This document shows positions 55,061-62,219 of a DNA stretch of 62,219 nt, in pieces. The notes beneath the pieces are model-generated. The model was not told the DNA's origin, made no database searches, and saw nothing but the letters and a program-made list of their open reading frames with translations. The stretch is from Vreelandella aquamarina (GTDB lineage Bacteria; Pseudomonadota; Gammaproteobacteria; Pseudomonadales; Halomonadaceae). The stretch lies in contig NZ_FODB01000016.1 of assembly GCF_900110265.1 (NCBI RefSeq), positions 1 to 62,219 of the forward strand, in the 5' to 3' direction. A program made the translations under genes and the position numbers. Within the stretch, counting starts at the first letter, position 1. Each line of letters begins with the position of its first letter.

Positions 55061-55711
55061 TCAGTGCGAGGTTGCATTTGAGGAAGTAATACCGCATCCC
55101 TTCAGGATAACGTGCTCAAGGAACTGACAAATGGAAGCCAAGTCAGCCTCACTCAGCGCTTCTTCCCCAAGAATGCCGGTCACTTGAGCGCTATATTCCG
55201 TGTAGTGCTGAGTGGCCGACCAAATTAGAAAGATCAGCCAACGTGGATCAACATCGTCCATTTTACCCAGCTGGGCCCACTGACGAATAATCACTGCGCG
55301 GGAGGCTACCCACTCCTTTAGTTCGCCGGCGAGATACTCTTTTAAGAAAGGTGCCCCCGCCAATATCTCTGCGGCAAACAGTTTGGACCCCTCAGGGTAA
55401 CGCTGCCCAAGCATCATTTTGGTGCGAATAAAATCACTGAGTACCTGCCCTGGGTCGCTATCCTCAGTAATATCCTCTAGTACCGCATTCCAGCGATTCA
55501 TCATCCGATTTAGCAGTCGCACATACAGCGCCTGCTTGCTCCCCATATAATAAAGAATATTGGCTTTTGGCAGCTTAGCTTGGTCTGCAATCGCCTGCAG
55601 GCTAGCACCACGATAACCATGTTGTGAAAACACCTGCTCTGCAGCGCTTAATATGGTTTGTTCAATACGGTCCCTGCTGGCATTTTCTTGGTTCGCGGTA
55701 TCAGCCGTCAT
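55061..55711 (-). CDS. TetR-family regulator of the RutR/YcdC type
   Basis: 216 residues. The N-terminal helix-turn-helix has ILSAAEQVFSQHGYRGASLQAIADQAKLPKANILYYMGSK. The C-terminal domain has DPRWLIFLIWSATQHYTEYSAQVTGILGEE, strongly like the IWASTQHYADFAAQV segment of E. coli RutR, which responds to uracil and controls pyrimidine and purine genes. It is transcribed divergently from xdhABC-guaD, and a RutR-like palindrome lies before xdhA, so it very likely controls this operon. The effector may be a purine instead. Confidence 0.88.
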   Translation of the reverse strand: MTADTANQENASRDRIEQTILSAAEQVFSQHGYRGASLQAIADQAKLPKANILYYMGSKQALYVRLLNRMMNRWNAVLEDITEDSDPGQVLSDFIRTKMMLGQRYPEGSKLFAAEILAGAPFLKEYLAGELKEWVASRAVIIRQWAQLGKMDDVDPRWLIFLIWSATQHYTEYSAQVTGILGEEALSEADLASICQFLEHVILKGCGITSSNATSH

Positions 55712-55880
55712 TCAGTAAGCTCCTTTAATAAACCTTGCAGTGTAATCGCGAGAAATGTCTACCAAGCGTGCGTGTCGCATCACTGTGCATTTTGCAGTGC
55801 GATGCTCACTAATAGTGCATGTCACATCTCATATAACAAAGTCTTGCAAGATTTGCATTTTTGTCCCAAGCTCAACATTG

Positions 55881-55896
55881 TTGACCGATCGGTCAA
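55881..55896. promoter_or_regulatory. RutR-type operator before xdhA
   Basis: A perfect 16-bp palindrome TTGACCGATCGGTCAA ends 22 nt before the xdhA ATG. It agrees with the RutR consensus TTGACCANNTGGTCAA at all outer positions (TTGACC/GGTCAA), differing only at the inner pair. The regulator encoded alongside is RutR-like, so this is probably its site. Confidence 0.75.
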
Positions 55897-55918
55897 AACA
55901 ATCATAACGGAGTTTGGC

Positions 55919-57370
55919 ATGGCAACAATTGAGTTTTTGCTCAATGGCACCCCGACCCGGTGTCATGTGCCCTCTGACACAAGCATTCTAACGCTGCTAC
56001 GCGACTATTTGGGGATGACCGGCACGAAAGAGGGCTGTGCATCGGGTGACTGCGGCGCATGTACCGTCGCCATTAAAAGCGATACAGCGCCTCATTTTGT
56101 AAGCCTGAATGCGTGTATTACACCCGCTCACCAGTTACATGGCCAGCACTTGCTAACCGTAGAGGGCTTGGCCACTGACGAAGAACTTCACCCGGCACAG
56201 CGTGCCATGGTGGAGTGCCATGGCAGCCAGTGCGGCTTCTGCACGCCCGGCATCGTAATGTCGCTATTTACGCTACATTCACAACAGCAACAGCGGCCTG
56301 CACCCCTTACGCCAGAGCGGCTTGAAGCAGCACTGGGCGGCAACTTGTGCCGTTGTACCGGATATCGGCCTATTCGTGACGCAGCGCTAAGCATGCAGGA
56401 GTCTTCTTGGAAAGCACCGCAATGGGTTGATGCCAGCCAACCCGCTCATACTCCACTTACCGCTCCTCAATCTGCGGAAGCCAACACGGACCTTTTTGCT
56501 CAGCCCACGACACTGAGTCAACTAACTGAACTACGCCGACACTATCCATCTGCACGCCTTGTTGCCGGTGCCACCGATCTGTGGCTGGAAAATACGCAGC
56601 GCCTGGCGTTGCTTAATCAACTTATTGATGTCACGCGGGTTGATGAGCTGCGCCATATTGAAGAAGCCATCTTTGATGAGCAGCCAGGCTGGTGGGTAGG
56701 CGCAGGCGTCACCTATTCACAGCTCGAACCACTGCTAGAAACCCACTATCCCGCCTTTGCTCATCTTCTTCACCGGCTCGGCTCACAACAGGTGCGTAAC
56801 CGCGGCACACTGGGTGGCAATATTGCCAACGCATCGCCCATTGGCGACACCCCGCCCGTACTGCTGGCGCTCAACGCCTGGGTAGAACTGGCTAACCAGG
56901 ATGGCAGTCGCGCGCTGCCGCTGAGCGACTTCTTCCTGGATTATAAAAAAACGGCACTAGCAGCGGCTGAAGTCGTGAGTCGAATATTTATTCCACAATT
57001 AGCGGACGACGCCGTCCTGAAAGTATGGAAACTCTCCAAACGGCGTGAAGACGACATTTCTGCCGTACTAGGAGCCTTCCATTATCGTATCGACGATGGC
57101 GTTATGCAGGATGTTCGTATCGCCTTTGGCGGCATGGCGGCCATCCCTAAGCGAGCGCTACAAACAGAGGCAGCGTTAACAGGGCAGCCTATCGCGAAAG
57201 AGAGCTTTCAAGCGGCACAGCGGGCGCTATCGGAAGAGTTTCAACCCATGAGCGATGTGCGCGGTACTCAACACTATCGTCATCAGGTGGCAACCAACCT
57301 GCTCGAACGCCTTTATCTATCGCTCTCAGTACCTAATCAAGAGGTGATGCTCCATGCGTACGCTCACTAA
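55919..57370 (+). CDS. xdhA: xanthine dehydrogenase small subunit (2Fe-2S and FAD)
   Basis: 483 residues from ATG 55919 (GGAG eight bases upstream). The first 2Fe-2S cluster ligands are in KEGCASGDCGACTVAI, the second in CHGSQCGFCTPGIVMSL and GNLCRCTGYRPI. The FAD-binding domain follows from about residue 195 (ARLVAGATDLWLE, then GTLGGNIANASPIGDTPP). It passes electrons from the molybdenum site of XdhB to NAD. The open frame continues upstream to 55658 but crosses the operator and the divergent gene. It overlaps xdhB by 17 bp. Confidence 0.95.
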   Translation: MATIEFLLNGTPTRCHVPSDTSILTLLRDYLGMTGTKEGCASGDCGACTVAIKSDTAPHFVSLNACITPAHQLHGQHLLTVEGLATDEELHPAQRAMVECHGSQCGFCTPGIVMSLFTLHSQQQQRPAPLTPERLEAALGGNLCRCTGYRPIRDAALSMQESSWKAPQWVDASQPAHTPLTAPQSAEANTDLFAQPTTLSQLTELRRHYPSARLVAGATDLWLENTQRLALLNQLIDVTRVDELRHIEEAIFDEQPGWWVGAGVTYSQLEPLLETHYPAFAHLLHRLGSQQVRNRGTLGGNIANASPIGDTPPVLLALNAWVELANQDGSRALPLSDFFLDYKKTALAAAEVVSRIFIPQLADDAVLKVWKLSKRREDDISAVLGAFHYRIDDGVMQDVRIAFGGMAAIPKRALQTEAALTGQPIAKESFQAAQRALSEEFQPMSDVRGTQHYRHQVATNLLERLYLSLSVPNQEVMLHAYAH

Positions 57371-59777
57371 GCTTGATGGCGACAGCAGCCGCGCTCGCCG
57401 CGAGCTGCATGACCATATCCAAGGTTCTGGTCCACTGGCTCGCCATACGGTGGATAGCCACGGGCAGCGGCAAGCCGGTGCTTCCAGCTTCCATGAAAGC
57501 GCAGAGAAACATGTCACCGGTAAAGCAACCTATATTGATGACATTAAAACACCCCAAGATGCCCTGCACGTGGCGCTCGGCCTTTCACCTGTCGCTCACG
57601 GCACGCTAACGAAACTGGAACTTGATGCTGTAAGACAGGCGCCTGGCGTTGTCGACGTGATCACTCTCCTTGATGTTCCAGGACACACAGATATTGGGCC
57701 GGTGTTCCCCGGCGACCCTATTTTTGTCGACCAGGAGATCAGTTACGCGGGGCAATGCCTATTTGCGGTGGCTGCCACCTCTTTACAGGCAGCTCGCCAA
57801 GCCGTGAAGCTGGCCACACTGCATATCGACGAACAACCGGCTAGCCTAGATCCTGTGGCCACTGCTGGACGTCAAGAGGTTGTTCGCCCAACCCACGTGC
57901 AGGAGCGGGGCGACTGGCAAACTACCTTACAGCAAGCCGAACAAACCATAGAAGGCGAGCTATTTATCGGTGGGCAGGAGCACTTCTATCTCGAGAGCCA
58001 AGCGTGCATTGTGGTGCCTACGGAGGATGAAGGGGTAATGGTTCATACCTCTAACCAGCACCCCAGTGAGACCCAAAAATTGGTGGCAGAAGTGCTCGGT
58101 ATACCTTTTCATGCGGTCACTGTAGAAGTGCGCCGTATGGGCGGCGGCTTTGGCGGTAAAGAGACACAAGCATCGCCCTGGGCCTGCATTGCCGCCATTA
58201 TTGCTCGGCGTACCGGTAAAGCCACGCGACTTCGCCTGCCACGCAGTGAAGATATGCGTGCCACTGGAAAACGCCACCCTTTCCATAACCGCTATCAATT
58301 AGCGATTGATGCCCAAGGCGTTATCAAAGGCGGCGATATTACCGTTATTGGTGACTGCGGCTATTCACCAGATCTCTCTGATGCCATCGTTGACCGCGCG
58401 ATGTTCCACGCGGATAACGCTTACTCATTGGGAGATGCCCGCGTCACCGGCCACCGCGCTAAAACCCATACGGCGTCAAATACCGCCTTTCGTGGTTTTG
58501 GTGGCCCCCAGGGCATGATGATCATTGAAGCGGCGATGGATGATATTGCCCGCCGCGTTGGTGAAGATCCTTTAACGATTCGTAAGCGCAACTTTTACCG
58601 GGAGGGGCGAGATACCACCCACTATGGTCAGCAGGTTGACCAAAAGCAGCTTCTGCACACGCTGGTTGACACCCTGGAAACGAGCAGCGACTACTGGGCA
58701 CGCCGACAACACATTCGGGACTACAACGCGGCAAGCCCTGTTATTAAAAAAGGGCTCGCACTGACTCCTGTCAAGTTCGGTATCTCTTTCACCGCCCAGC
58801 ATCTTAATCAAGCAGGGGCACTGCTGCATGTCTATACCGATGGCAGCATCATGATTAACCACGGCGGCACAGAAATGGGCCAGGGGCTGCACACAAAAAT
58901 CTGCCAAGTGGTTGCCCGAGAGCTTGGACTAGACCTGGACAGCGTGCGTATCAGCGCTACCCGCACAGATAAGGTGCCTAATACCTCACCCACCGCCGCA
59001 TCCAGCGGTGCTGACCTAAACGGTATGGCAGCACGAGACGCCGCAAGCAAGCTTCGGGAGCGGTTGTTTGAGTTTGCAGCGGGGCATTTTGAGGGCGGGT
59101 TAGATAGAGAAGGCATGAGGCTAGAGCATGGCATGCTCATCGCTGGCATTGGCGAAAGTGAGCGTCGAATTCCTTGGGGCGAACTCGTTCAAACCGCCTA
59201 TTTGAACCGTGTCTCTCTTTCTGAGAAAGGCTTTTATGCCACGCCGTTAATCCATTACAACCGGGCTACAGGCCAAGGCCGCCCTTTTTATTATTACGCT
59301 TTCGGCGCGGCAGTGGCTGAAGTGAGTGTAGATACACTCAGCGGGGAGTATTTGGTTGACCGTGTTGACGTACTACACGATGTAGGCAACTCACTGAACC
59401 CTGCTATTGATATTGGCCAAGTAGAGGGTGGGTTTATTCAAGGCATGGGCTGGCTGACCAGCGAAGAGCTGAAGTGGAACGCCAAGGGAGTGCTCGTCAG
59501 CGATGGGCCAGCCACTTATAAAATCCCTACCTATGGCGACTTACCGAAAGTATTCAATGTCGATCTGTTGGAGGGGCACCCAAACTCTATGGCAAGTCTT
59601 TACCGTTCCAAAGCGGTGGGAGAACCGCCCTTTATGTTAGGTATGTGCGTGTGGTCTGCACTTCGGGATGCACTAGCAAGCCTAGCGGATTATCGCGTCT
59701 CTCCTCACCTGGACACGCCAGCTACACCTGAAAGAGTCATGCTGACAGCCAATGCCATTAGGAATAAAGCGTTATGA
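57354..59777 (+). CDS. xdhB: xanthine dehydrogenase large subunit (molybdopterin-binding)
   Basis: 807 residues. SAEKHVTGKATYIDDIKTPQ at the start, RRMGGGFGGKETQASPWAC for the first molybdopterin motif, NTAFRGFGGPQGM, MINHGGTEMGQGLHTK for the second, and the C-terminal KAVGEPPFMLGMCVWSAL with the catalytic Glu in GEPPF. It oxidises hypoxanthine to xanthine and xanthine to urate. The start is within the xdhA end and its own stop overlaps xdhC (ATGA). Confidence 0.96.
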   Translation: MRTLTKLDGDSSRARRELHDHIQGSGPLARHTVDSHGQRQAGASSFHESAEKHVTGKATYIDDIKTPQDALHVALGLSPVAHGTLTKLELDAVRQAPGVVDVITLLDVPGHTDIGPVFPGDPIFVDQEISYAGQCLFAVAATSLQAARQAVKLATLHIDEQPASLDPVATAGRQEVVRPTHVQERGDWQTTLQQAEQTIEGELFIGGQEHFYLESQACIVVPTEDEGVMVHTSNQHPSETQKLVAEVLGIPFHAVTVEVRRMGGGFGGKETQASPWACIAAIIARRTGKATRLRLPRSEDMRATGKRHPFHNRYQLAIDAQGVIKGGDITVIGDCGYSPDLSDAIVDRAMFHADNAYSLGDARVTGHRAKTHTASNTAFRGFGGPQGMMIIEAAMDDIARRVGEDPLTIRKRNFYREGRDTTHYGQQVDQKQLLHTLVDTLETSSDYWARRQHIRDYNAASPVIKKGLALTPVKFGISFTAQHLNQAGALLHVYTDGSIMINHGGTEMGQGLHTKICQVVARELGLDLDSVRISATRTDKVPNTSPTAASSGADLNGMAARDAASKLRERLFEFAAGHFEGGLDREGMRLEHGMLIAGIGESERRIPWGELVQTAYLNRVSLSEKGFYATPLIHYNRATGQGRPFYYYAFGAAVAEVSVDTLSGEYLVDRVDVLHDVGNSLNPAIDIGQVEGGFIQGMGWLTSEELKWNAKGVLVSDGPATYKIPTYGDLPKVFNVDLLEGHPNSMASLYRSKAVGEPPFMLGMCVWSALRDALASLADYRVSPHLDTPATPERVMLTANAIRNKAL

Positions 59778-60643
59778 CGCAAGCGCCCGAAGCATGGCAC
59801 GCTGCGCTGAACCGCCTGCAGCTCAGCGGTACTCCTCACGTGCTGGCAACTCAGGTGACCAGCGCGGGCTCGACTCCTCGTGAGCCGGGCGCGCGAATGG
59901 TGATCACCGCTGATACTATTTTCGATACGCTGGGAGGAGGAACATTTGAGTGGCAAACCATCAGCGCCGCCCGAGACTTCTTGCAACAAGGCAGCGCTGG
60001 CTTTCATTTAGAGGCTTTCTCGCTGGGTGGGCGCAGCGGCCAGTGCTGCGGCGGCTTTGTTAACGTACTACTGGAAGTATTTCCCGGCGTTTCCAGTCAC
60101 ATTGCGCTCTTTGGGGCCGGTCACGTGGGTTGCGAGATCGTTAAACTCAGCGCTCCTTTGCCCTGGCACCTTGATTGGTACGATAGCCGTACCGATATAT
60201 TTGACGAACAAGATGACCAGCAGCCTCGGCTTAGCTGTCACACACTAACAAGCCCCCAAGAGAGCGTTTTAGCACTTCCACCACATTGCCATGTCCTGGT
60301 ACTCACTCATAACCATGACGAGGACTACGCACTGATAGCAGCGCTACTTAGACGCGCTGACATAGCCTCTATCGGGCTGATTGGTTCTGATAGCAAATGG
60401 ACTAGCTTTCAAAGTCGTTTGAAACGCGATGGTTATAAGCCAGAAGAAATACAGCGTGTGCGCTGCCCTGTTGGCGCTGTTCATGGCACCAAACTCAGTA
60501 ATAAAACGCCCTACGCGATTGCTATGACAGTGGTCACTGAGCTTTTATGGCTTACTGATAAACCCACTGCCCACCAAACCCGAGGGCTTGAGCCTGACGC
60601 ACTGCGCTCTCTATTTCACGATACTGCGACAAACCCGAATTAA
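59774..60643 (+). CDS. xdhC: xanthine dehydrogenase accessory protein XdhC
   Basis: 289 residues. The N-terminal XdhC/CoxI domain has VTSAGSTPREPGARMVIT, TLGGGTFEWQTISAAR and the GRSGQCCGGFVNVLLEVF Cys pair. The C-terminal Rossmann domain has ALFGAGHVGCEIVKL and LIGSDSKWTSFQSRLK. XdhC binds the molybdenum cofactor, helps its sulfuration and inserts it into XdhB. The stop is one base from the guaD start. Confidence 0.94.
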   Translation: MTQAPEAWHAALNRLQLSGTPHVLATQVTSAGSTPREPGARMVITADTIFDTLGGGTFEWQTISAARDFLQQGSAGFHLEAFSLGGRSGQCCGGFVNVLLEVFPGVSSHIALFGAGHVGCEIVKLSAPLPWHLDWYDSRTDIFDEQDDQQPRLSCHTLTSPQESVLALPPHCHVLVLTHNHDEDYALIAALLRRADIASIGLIGSDSKWTSFQSRLKRDGYKPEEIQRVRCPVGAVHGTKLSNKTPYAIAMTVVTELLWLTDKPTAHQTRGLEPDALRSLFHDTATNPN

Positions 60644-60644
60644 T

Positions 60645-61955
60645 ATGACTTCTACTGATACGTTTATCCGTGCGGAGCTAGTTAGCTTTGCCCGCGACCC
60701 AGGCGACGGCAACTTGCCTCAACCGGGCAGTCTTAAGCACTACGGCGACGGTCTTTTATGGCTTAAAGAGGGCCATATCCAAGCGATTGGGCACTATGCC
60801 GACCTCATTGACCAGCTACCTCCAAATAGCCAAGTGCTCGATTATCGCGGCAGACTGATTATGCCTGGGTTTATTGATACCCATGTGCACTACGTTCAGC
60901 TTGATATCATGGCCTCCTACGGGCGTCAGCTGCTGGACTGGTTGAATGACTATACCTTTCCTGAGGAGTGTCGGTTTGCCAGCCACGCCCATGCAGAGGC
61001 ACTTTCTAACGCCTTTCTAGACGAAATGCTCCGTGCAGGCACAACGACAGCCCAAGTGTTCGGCTCGAGCCACCCAGGCTCGGTAGATGCCTTCTTCACG
61101 GCTTGCCAAAAACGCCAGCTGCGTATGCTGGTAGGAAAAGTCTTGATGGATCGCAACGCGCCTGATGCGCTGATAGATGGCACTACGGGAATCTCCGATA
61201 CAGAGCGTTTGATTGAAGACTGGCACGGCAAGCAGCGTCTTGGTTACAGCGTCACGCCACGGTTTGCGCCGACATCTACCAAGACACAGATGGATGCTGC
61301 TGGTGCCCTGCTTCGCAATGACCCTACTCTGTGGTTACAAACTCACTTGGCTGAAAACAGCGGAGAGTTAGACTGGGTCGCCGAACTCTTCCCAGGCAGC
61401 AGGGACTACCTCTCTGTTTATGAAGAAGCTGGCCTAGTAGGACCACGCAGTACTTTTGCCCATGGCATCCACCTTGATAACGGAATGCGCAAGCGTTTGG
61501 CCGAGCGGGGCGCTAATATTGCCTTTTGCCCTAGCTCCAACCTTTTTCTTGGCAGCGGACTCTTTGATCGAGAAGCGGCGAAAGAGACTGGGATGGCATT
61601 TACCTATGCCAGTGACATTGGCGCAGGTACGGACCTATCAGGCTTTGGCACCTTGAAAAGTGCCTATCAGGTTGGCCAACTACGTGGGCAGCCGCTTACC
61701 GCTTGGCAAGGCTTCTACGGATTAACCCACGGTAATGCAAAGGCACTCTCGCTGAACAGTCAGGTTGGCCAGCTTGCCCCCTCCTATGAAGCAGATTTTG
61801 TGGTTATTGATCCTCATGCTACATCGCTCCTTGAGCGCCGCATCCAGCACTGCAACACGCTTGGCGAGCGTTTATTTGCACTGATGATGCTTGCTGACGA
61901 CCGCGCCATTTATGAAACCTGGGCGGGTGGCATTTGCCAACACCGCAGGGATTAA
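60645..61955 (+). CDS. guaD: guanine deaminase
   Basis: 436 residues from ATG 60645. It has the amidohydrolase metal site PGFIDTHVHYVQLDIMASYG (HxH), YTFPEECRF, GTTTAQVFGSSHPGS, LQTHLAENSGELDWV with metal His, FAHGIHLDN and SDIGAGTDLSGFGT with metal Asp. It converts guanine to xanthine, the substrate of XdhAB, so the operon runs guanine to urate. The upstream open frame to 60588 overlaps xdhC and is not family-like. Confidence 0.95.
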   Translation: MTSTDTFIRAELVSFARDPGDGNLPQPGSLKHYGDGLLWLKEGHIQAIGHYADLIDQLPPNSQVLDYRGRLIMPGFIDTHVHYVQLDIMASYGRQLLDWLNDYTFPEECRFASHAHAEALSNAFLDEMLRAGTTTAQVFGSSHPGSVDAFFTACQKRQLRMLVGKVLMDRNAPDALIDGTTGISDTERLIEDWHGKQRLGYSVTPRFAPTSTKTQMDAAGALLRNDPTLWLQTHLAENSGELDWVAELFPGSRDYLSVYEEAGLVGPRSTFAHGIHLDNGMRKRLAERGANIAFCPSSNLFLGSGLFDREAAKETGMAFTYASDIGAGTDLSGFGTLKSAYQVGQLRGQPLTAWQGFYGLTHGNAKALSLNSQVGQLAPSYEADFVVIDPHATSLLERRIQHCNTLGERLFALMMLADDRAIYETWAGGICQHRRD

Positions 61956-61975
61956 CCTCAGCCATTGCTACACAG

Positions 61976-62010
61976 CCATAAAAGCCGCTCATAAAGAGCG
62001 GCTTTTATGG
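61976..62010 (+). terminator. terminator after guaD
   Basis: CCATAAAAGCCGCTC (61976-61990) pairs perfectly with GAGCGGCTTTTATGG (61996-62010) around ATAAA, 20 nt after the guaD stop. It is symmetrical and can act in both directions, also facing the rrn operon. Confidence 0.8.
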
Positions 62011-62042
62011 ATTATTCCGCGTCTTAGCATGCCCACAGCAAA

Positions 62043-62071
62043 AAGCCCCGAGCACAGCGTGCACGGGGCTT
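62043..62071 (-). terminator. second rrn terminator
   Basis: AAGCCCCG (62043-62050) pairs with CGGGGCTT (62064-62071), with an inner GCAC/GTGC stem. On the minus strand the stem ends in CTTTTTGC. It follows the first rrn terminator by about 28 nt. Confidence 0.7.
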
Positions 62072-62098
62072 GGGTCATGGCGCTTATCGAGCGCGCAA

Positions 62099-62130
62099 CA
62101 AAGAACCCAGCCGATGGGCTGGGTTCTTTG
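62099..62130 (-). terminator. first rrn terminator
   Basis: A perfect 14-bp stem CAAAGAACCCAGCC (62099-62112) with GGCTGGGTTCTTTG (62117-62130), loop of four, 10 nt after the 5S rRNA 3' end on the minus strand. Confidence 0.8.
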
Positions 62131-62139
62131 CGGTATAAG

Positions 62140-62219
62140 TGCCTGACGATGACCTACTCTCGCATGGGGAGACCCCACACTACCATCGGCGCTAAGCGGT
62201 TTCACTGCTGAGTTCGGCA
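62140..62219 (-). rRNA. rrf: 5S ribosomal RNA (partial, 5' end outside window)
   Basis: The reverse complement reads TGCCGAACTCAGCAGTGAAA, then the block GCGCCGATGGTAGTGTGGGG, TCTCCCCATGCGAGAGTAGG and ends GTCAGGCAC. This matches the 3' two-thirds of gammaproteobacterial 5S rRNA. The 3' end is approximate to two bases. It implies an rRNA operon lies just beyond the window, transcribed toward guaD. Confidence 0.93.

Noticed and set aside
55658..55918. Upstream extension of the xdhA frame
   Set aside because: It crosses the RutR-like operator and the start of the divergent regulator gene; the family begins at the ATG at 55919.

Overview
The window reads as a piece of chromosome from a halophilic gammaproteobacterium, most likely Halomonas or a close relative in the Halomonadaceae. 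I infer this from the proteins themselves (Pseudomonas-like cox and tig-clpPX-lon-hupB-ppiD loci, an OsmU-type osmolyte ABC transporter, acidic housekeeping proteins). No database search was run. Genes are densely packed, mostly in minus-strand operons. I see no CRISPR array, prophage, integrase, insertion sequence or tRNA gene.

Layout. (1) 1-9.1 kb: the start of etfB, then a divergent acyl-CoA catabolic locus. On the minus strand are an acyl-CoA dehydrogenase, acyl-CoA synthetase, hotdog thioesterase and polytopic membrane protein, all with overlapping stop/start codons. On the plus strand are a 3-hydroxyacyl-CoA dehydrogenase, a 3-oxoadipyl-CoA-type thiolase and an IclR regulator. This looks like a beta-oxidation route for a dicarboxylate or aromatic-derived acid. 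(2) 9.2-12.7 kb: an MCE/Mla-like lipid ABC transporter (STAS-permease, ATPase, MCE protein, lipoprotein). (3) 12.7-18.0 kb: branched-chain 2-oxoacid dehydrogenase E1alpha-E1beta-E2, followed 18 nt later by a Ser/Thr-kinase-like gene. (4) 18.2-21.4 kb: an OsmU/YehZYXW-type ABC transporter whose substrate-binding gene is truncated. (5) 21.5-28.3 kb: cysS, glnS, ppiB, lpxH, ppiD, hupB. (6) 28.5-34.5 kb: lon, clpX, clpP, tig. (7) 34.7-43.1 kb: a small membrane gene, a flavodoxin, DUF2788, then thrS-infC-rpmI-rplT / pheS-pheT-ihfA. (8) 43.3-52.0 kb: an OmpA-family lipoprotein, a DUF2489 protein and an aa3-type cytochrome c oxidase cluster (coxB, coxA, ctaG, coxC, SURF1, a small anchored protein, ctaA) with a DUF2909 gene on the opposite strand inside it. 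(9) 52.4-62.2 kb: a small lipoprotein, hrpB, a RutR-like TetR regulator, xdhABC and guaD for purine catabolism, and at the right edge the 3' end of a 5S rRNA gene with rrn terminators.

The most interesting signals are in the gaps and at the gene starts. The thrS leader folds into a 7-bp stem with a 7-nt loop carrying GGU, a copy of a tRNA-Thr anticodon arm. infC appears to start at a rare ATC codon whose Shine-Dalgarno overlaps the thrS stop. A Ser/Thr kinase is apparently co-transcribed with the branched-chain dehydrogenase, whose E1alpha keeps the serine loop that is phosphorylated in mitochondria. The OsmU system has lost most of its binding protein. A DUF2909 gene sits antisense inside the cox operon and overlaps the SURF1 start codon. 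A RutR-type palindrome precedes xdhA. I do not see a clearly unprecedented multi-gene system; the kinase-bkd linkage is the nearest candidate.
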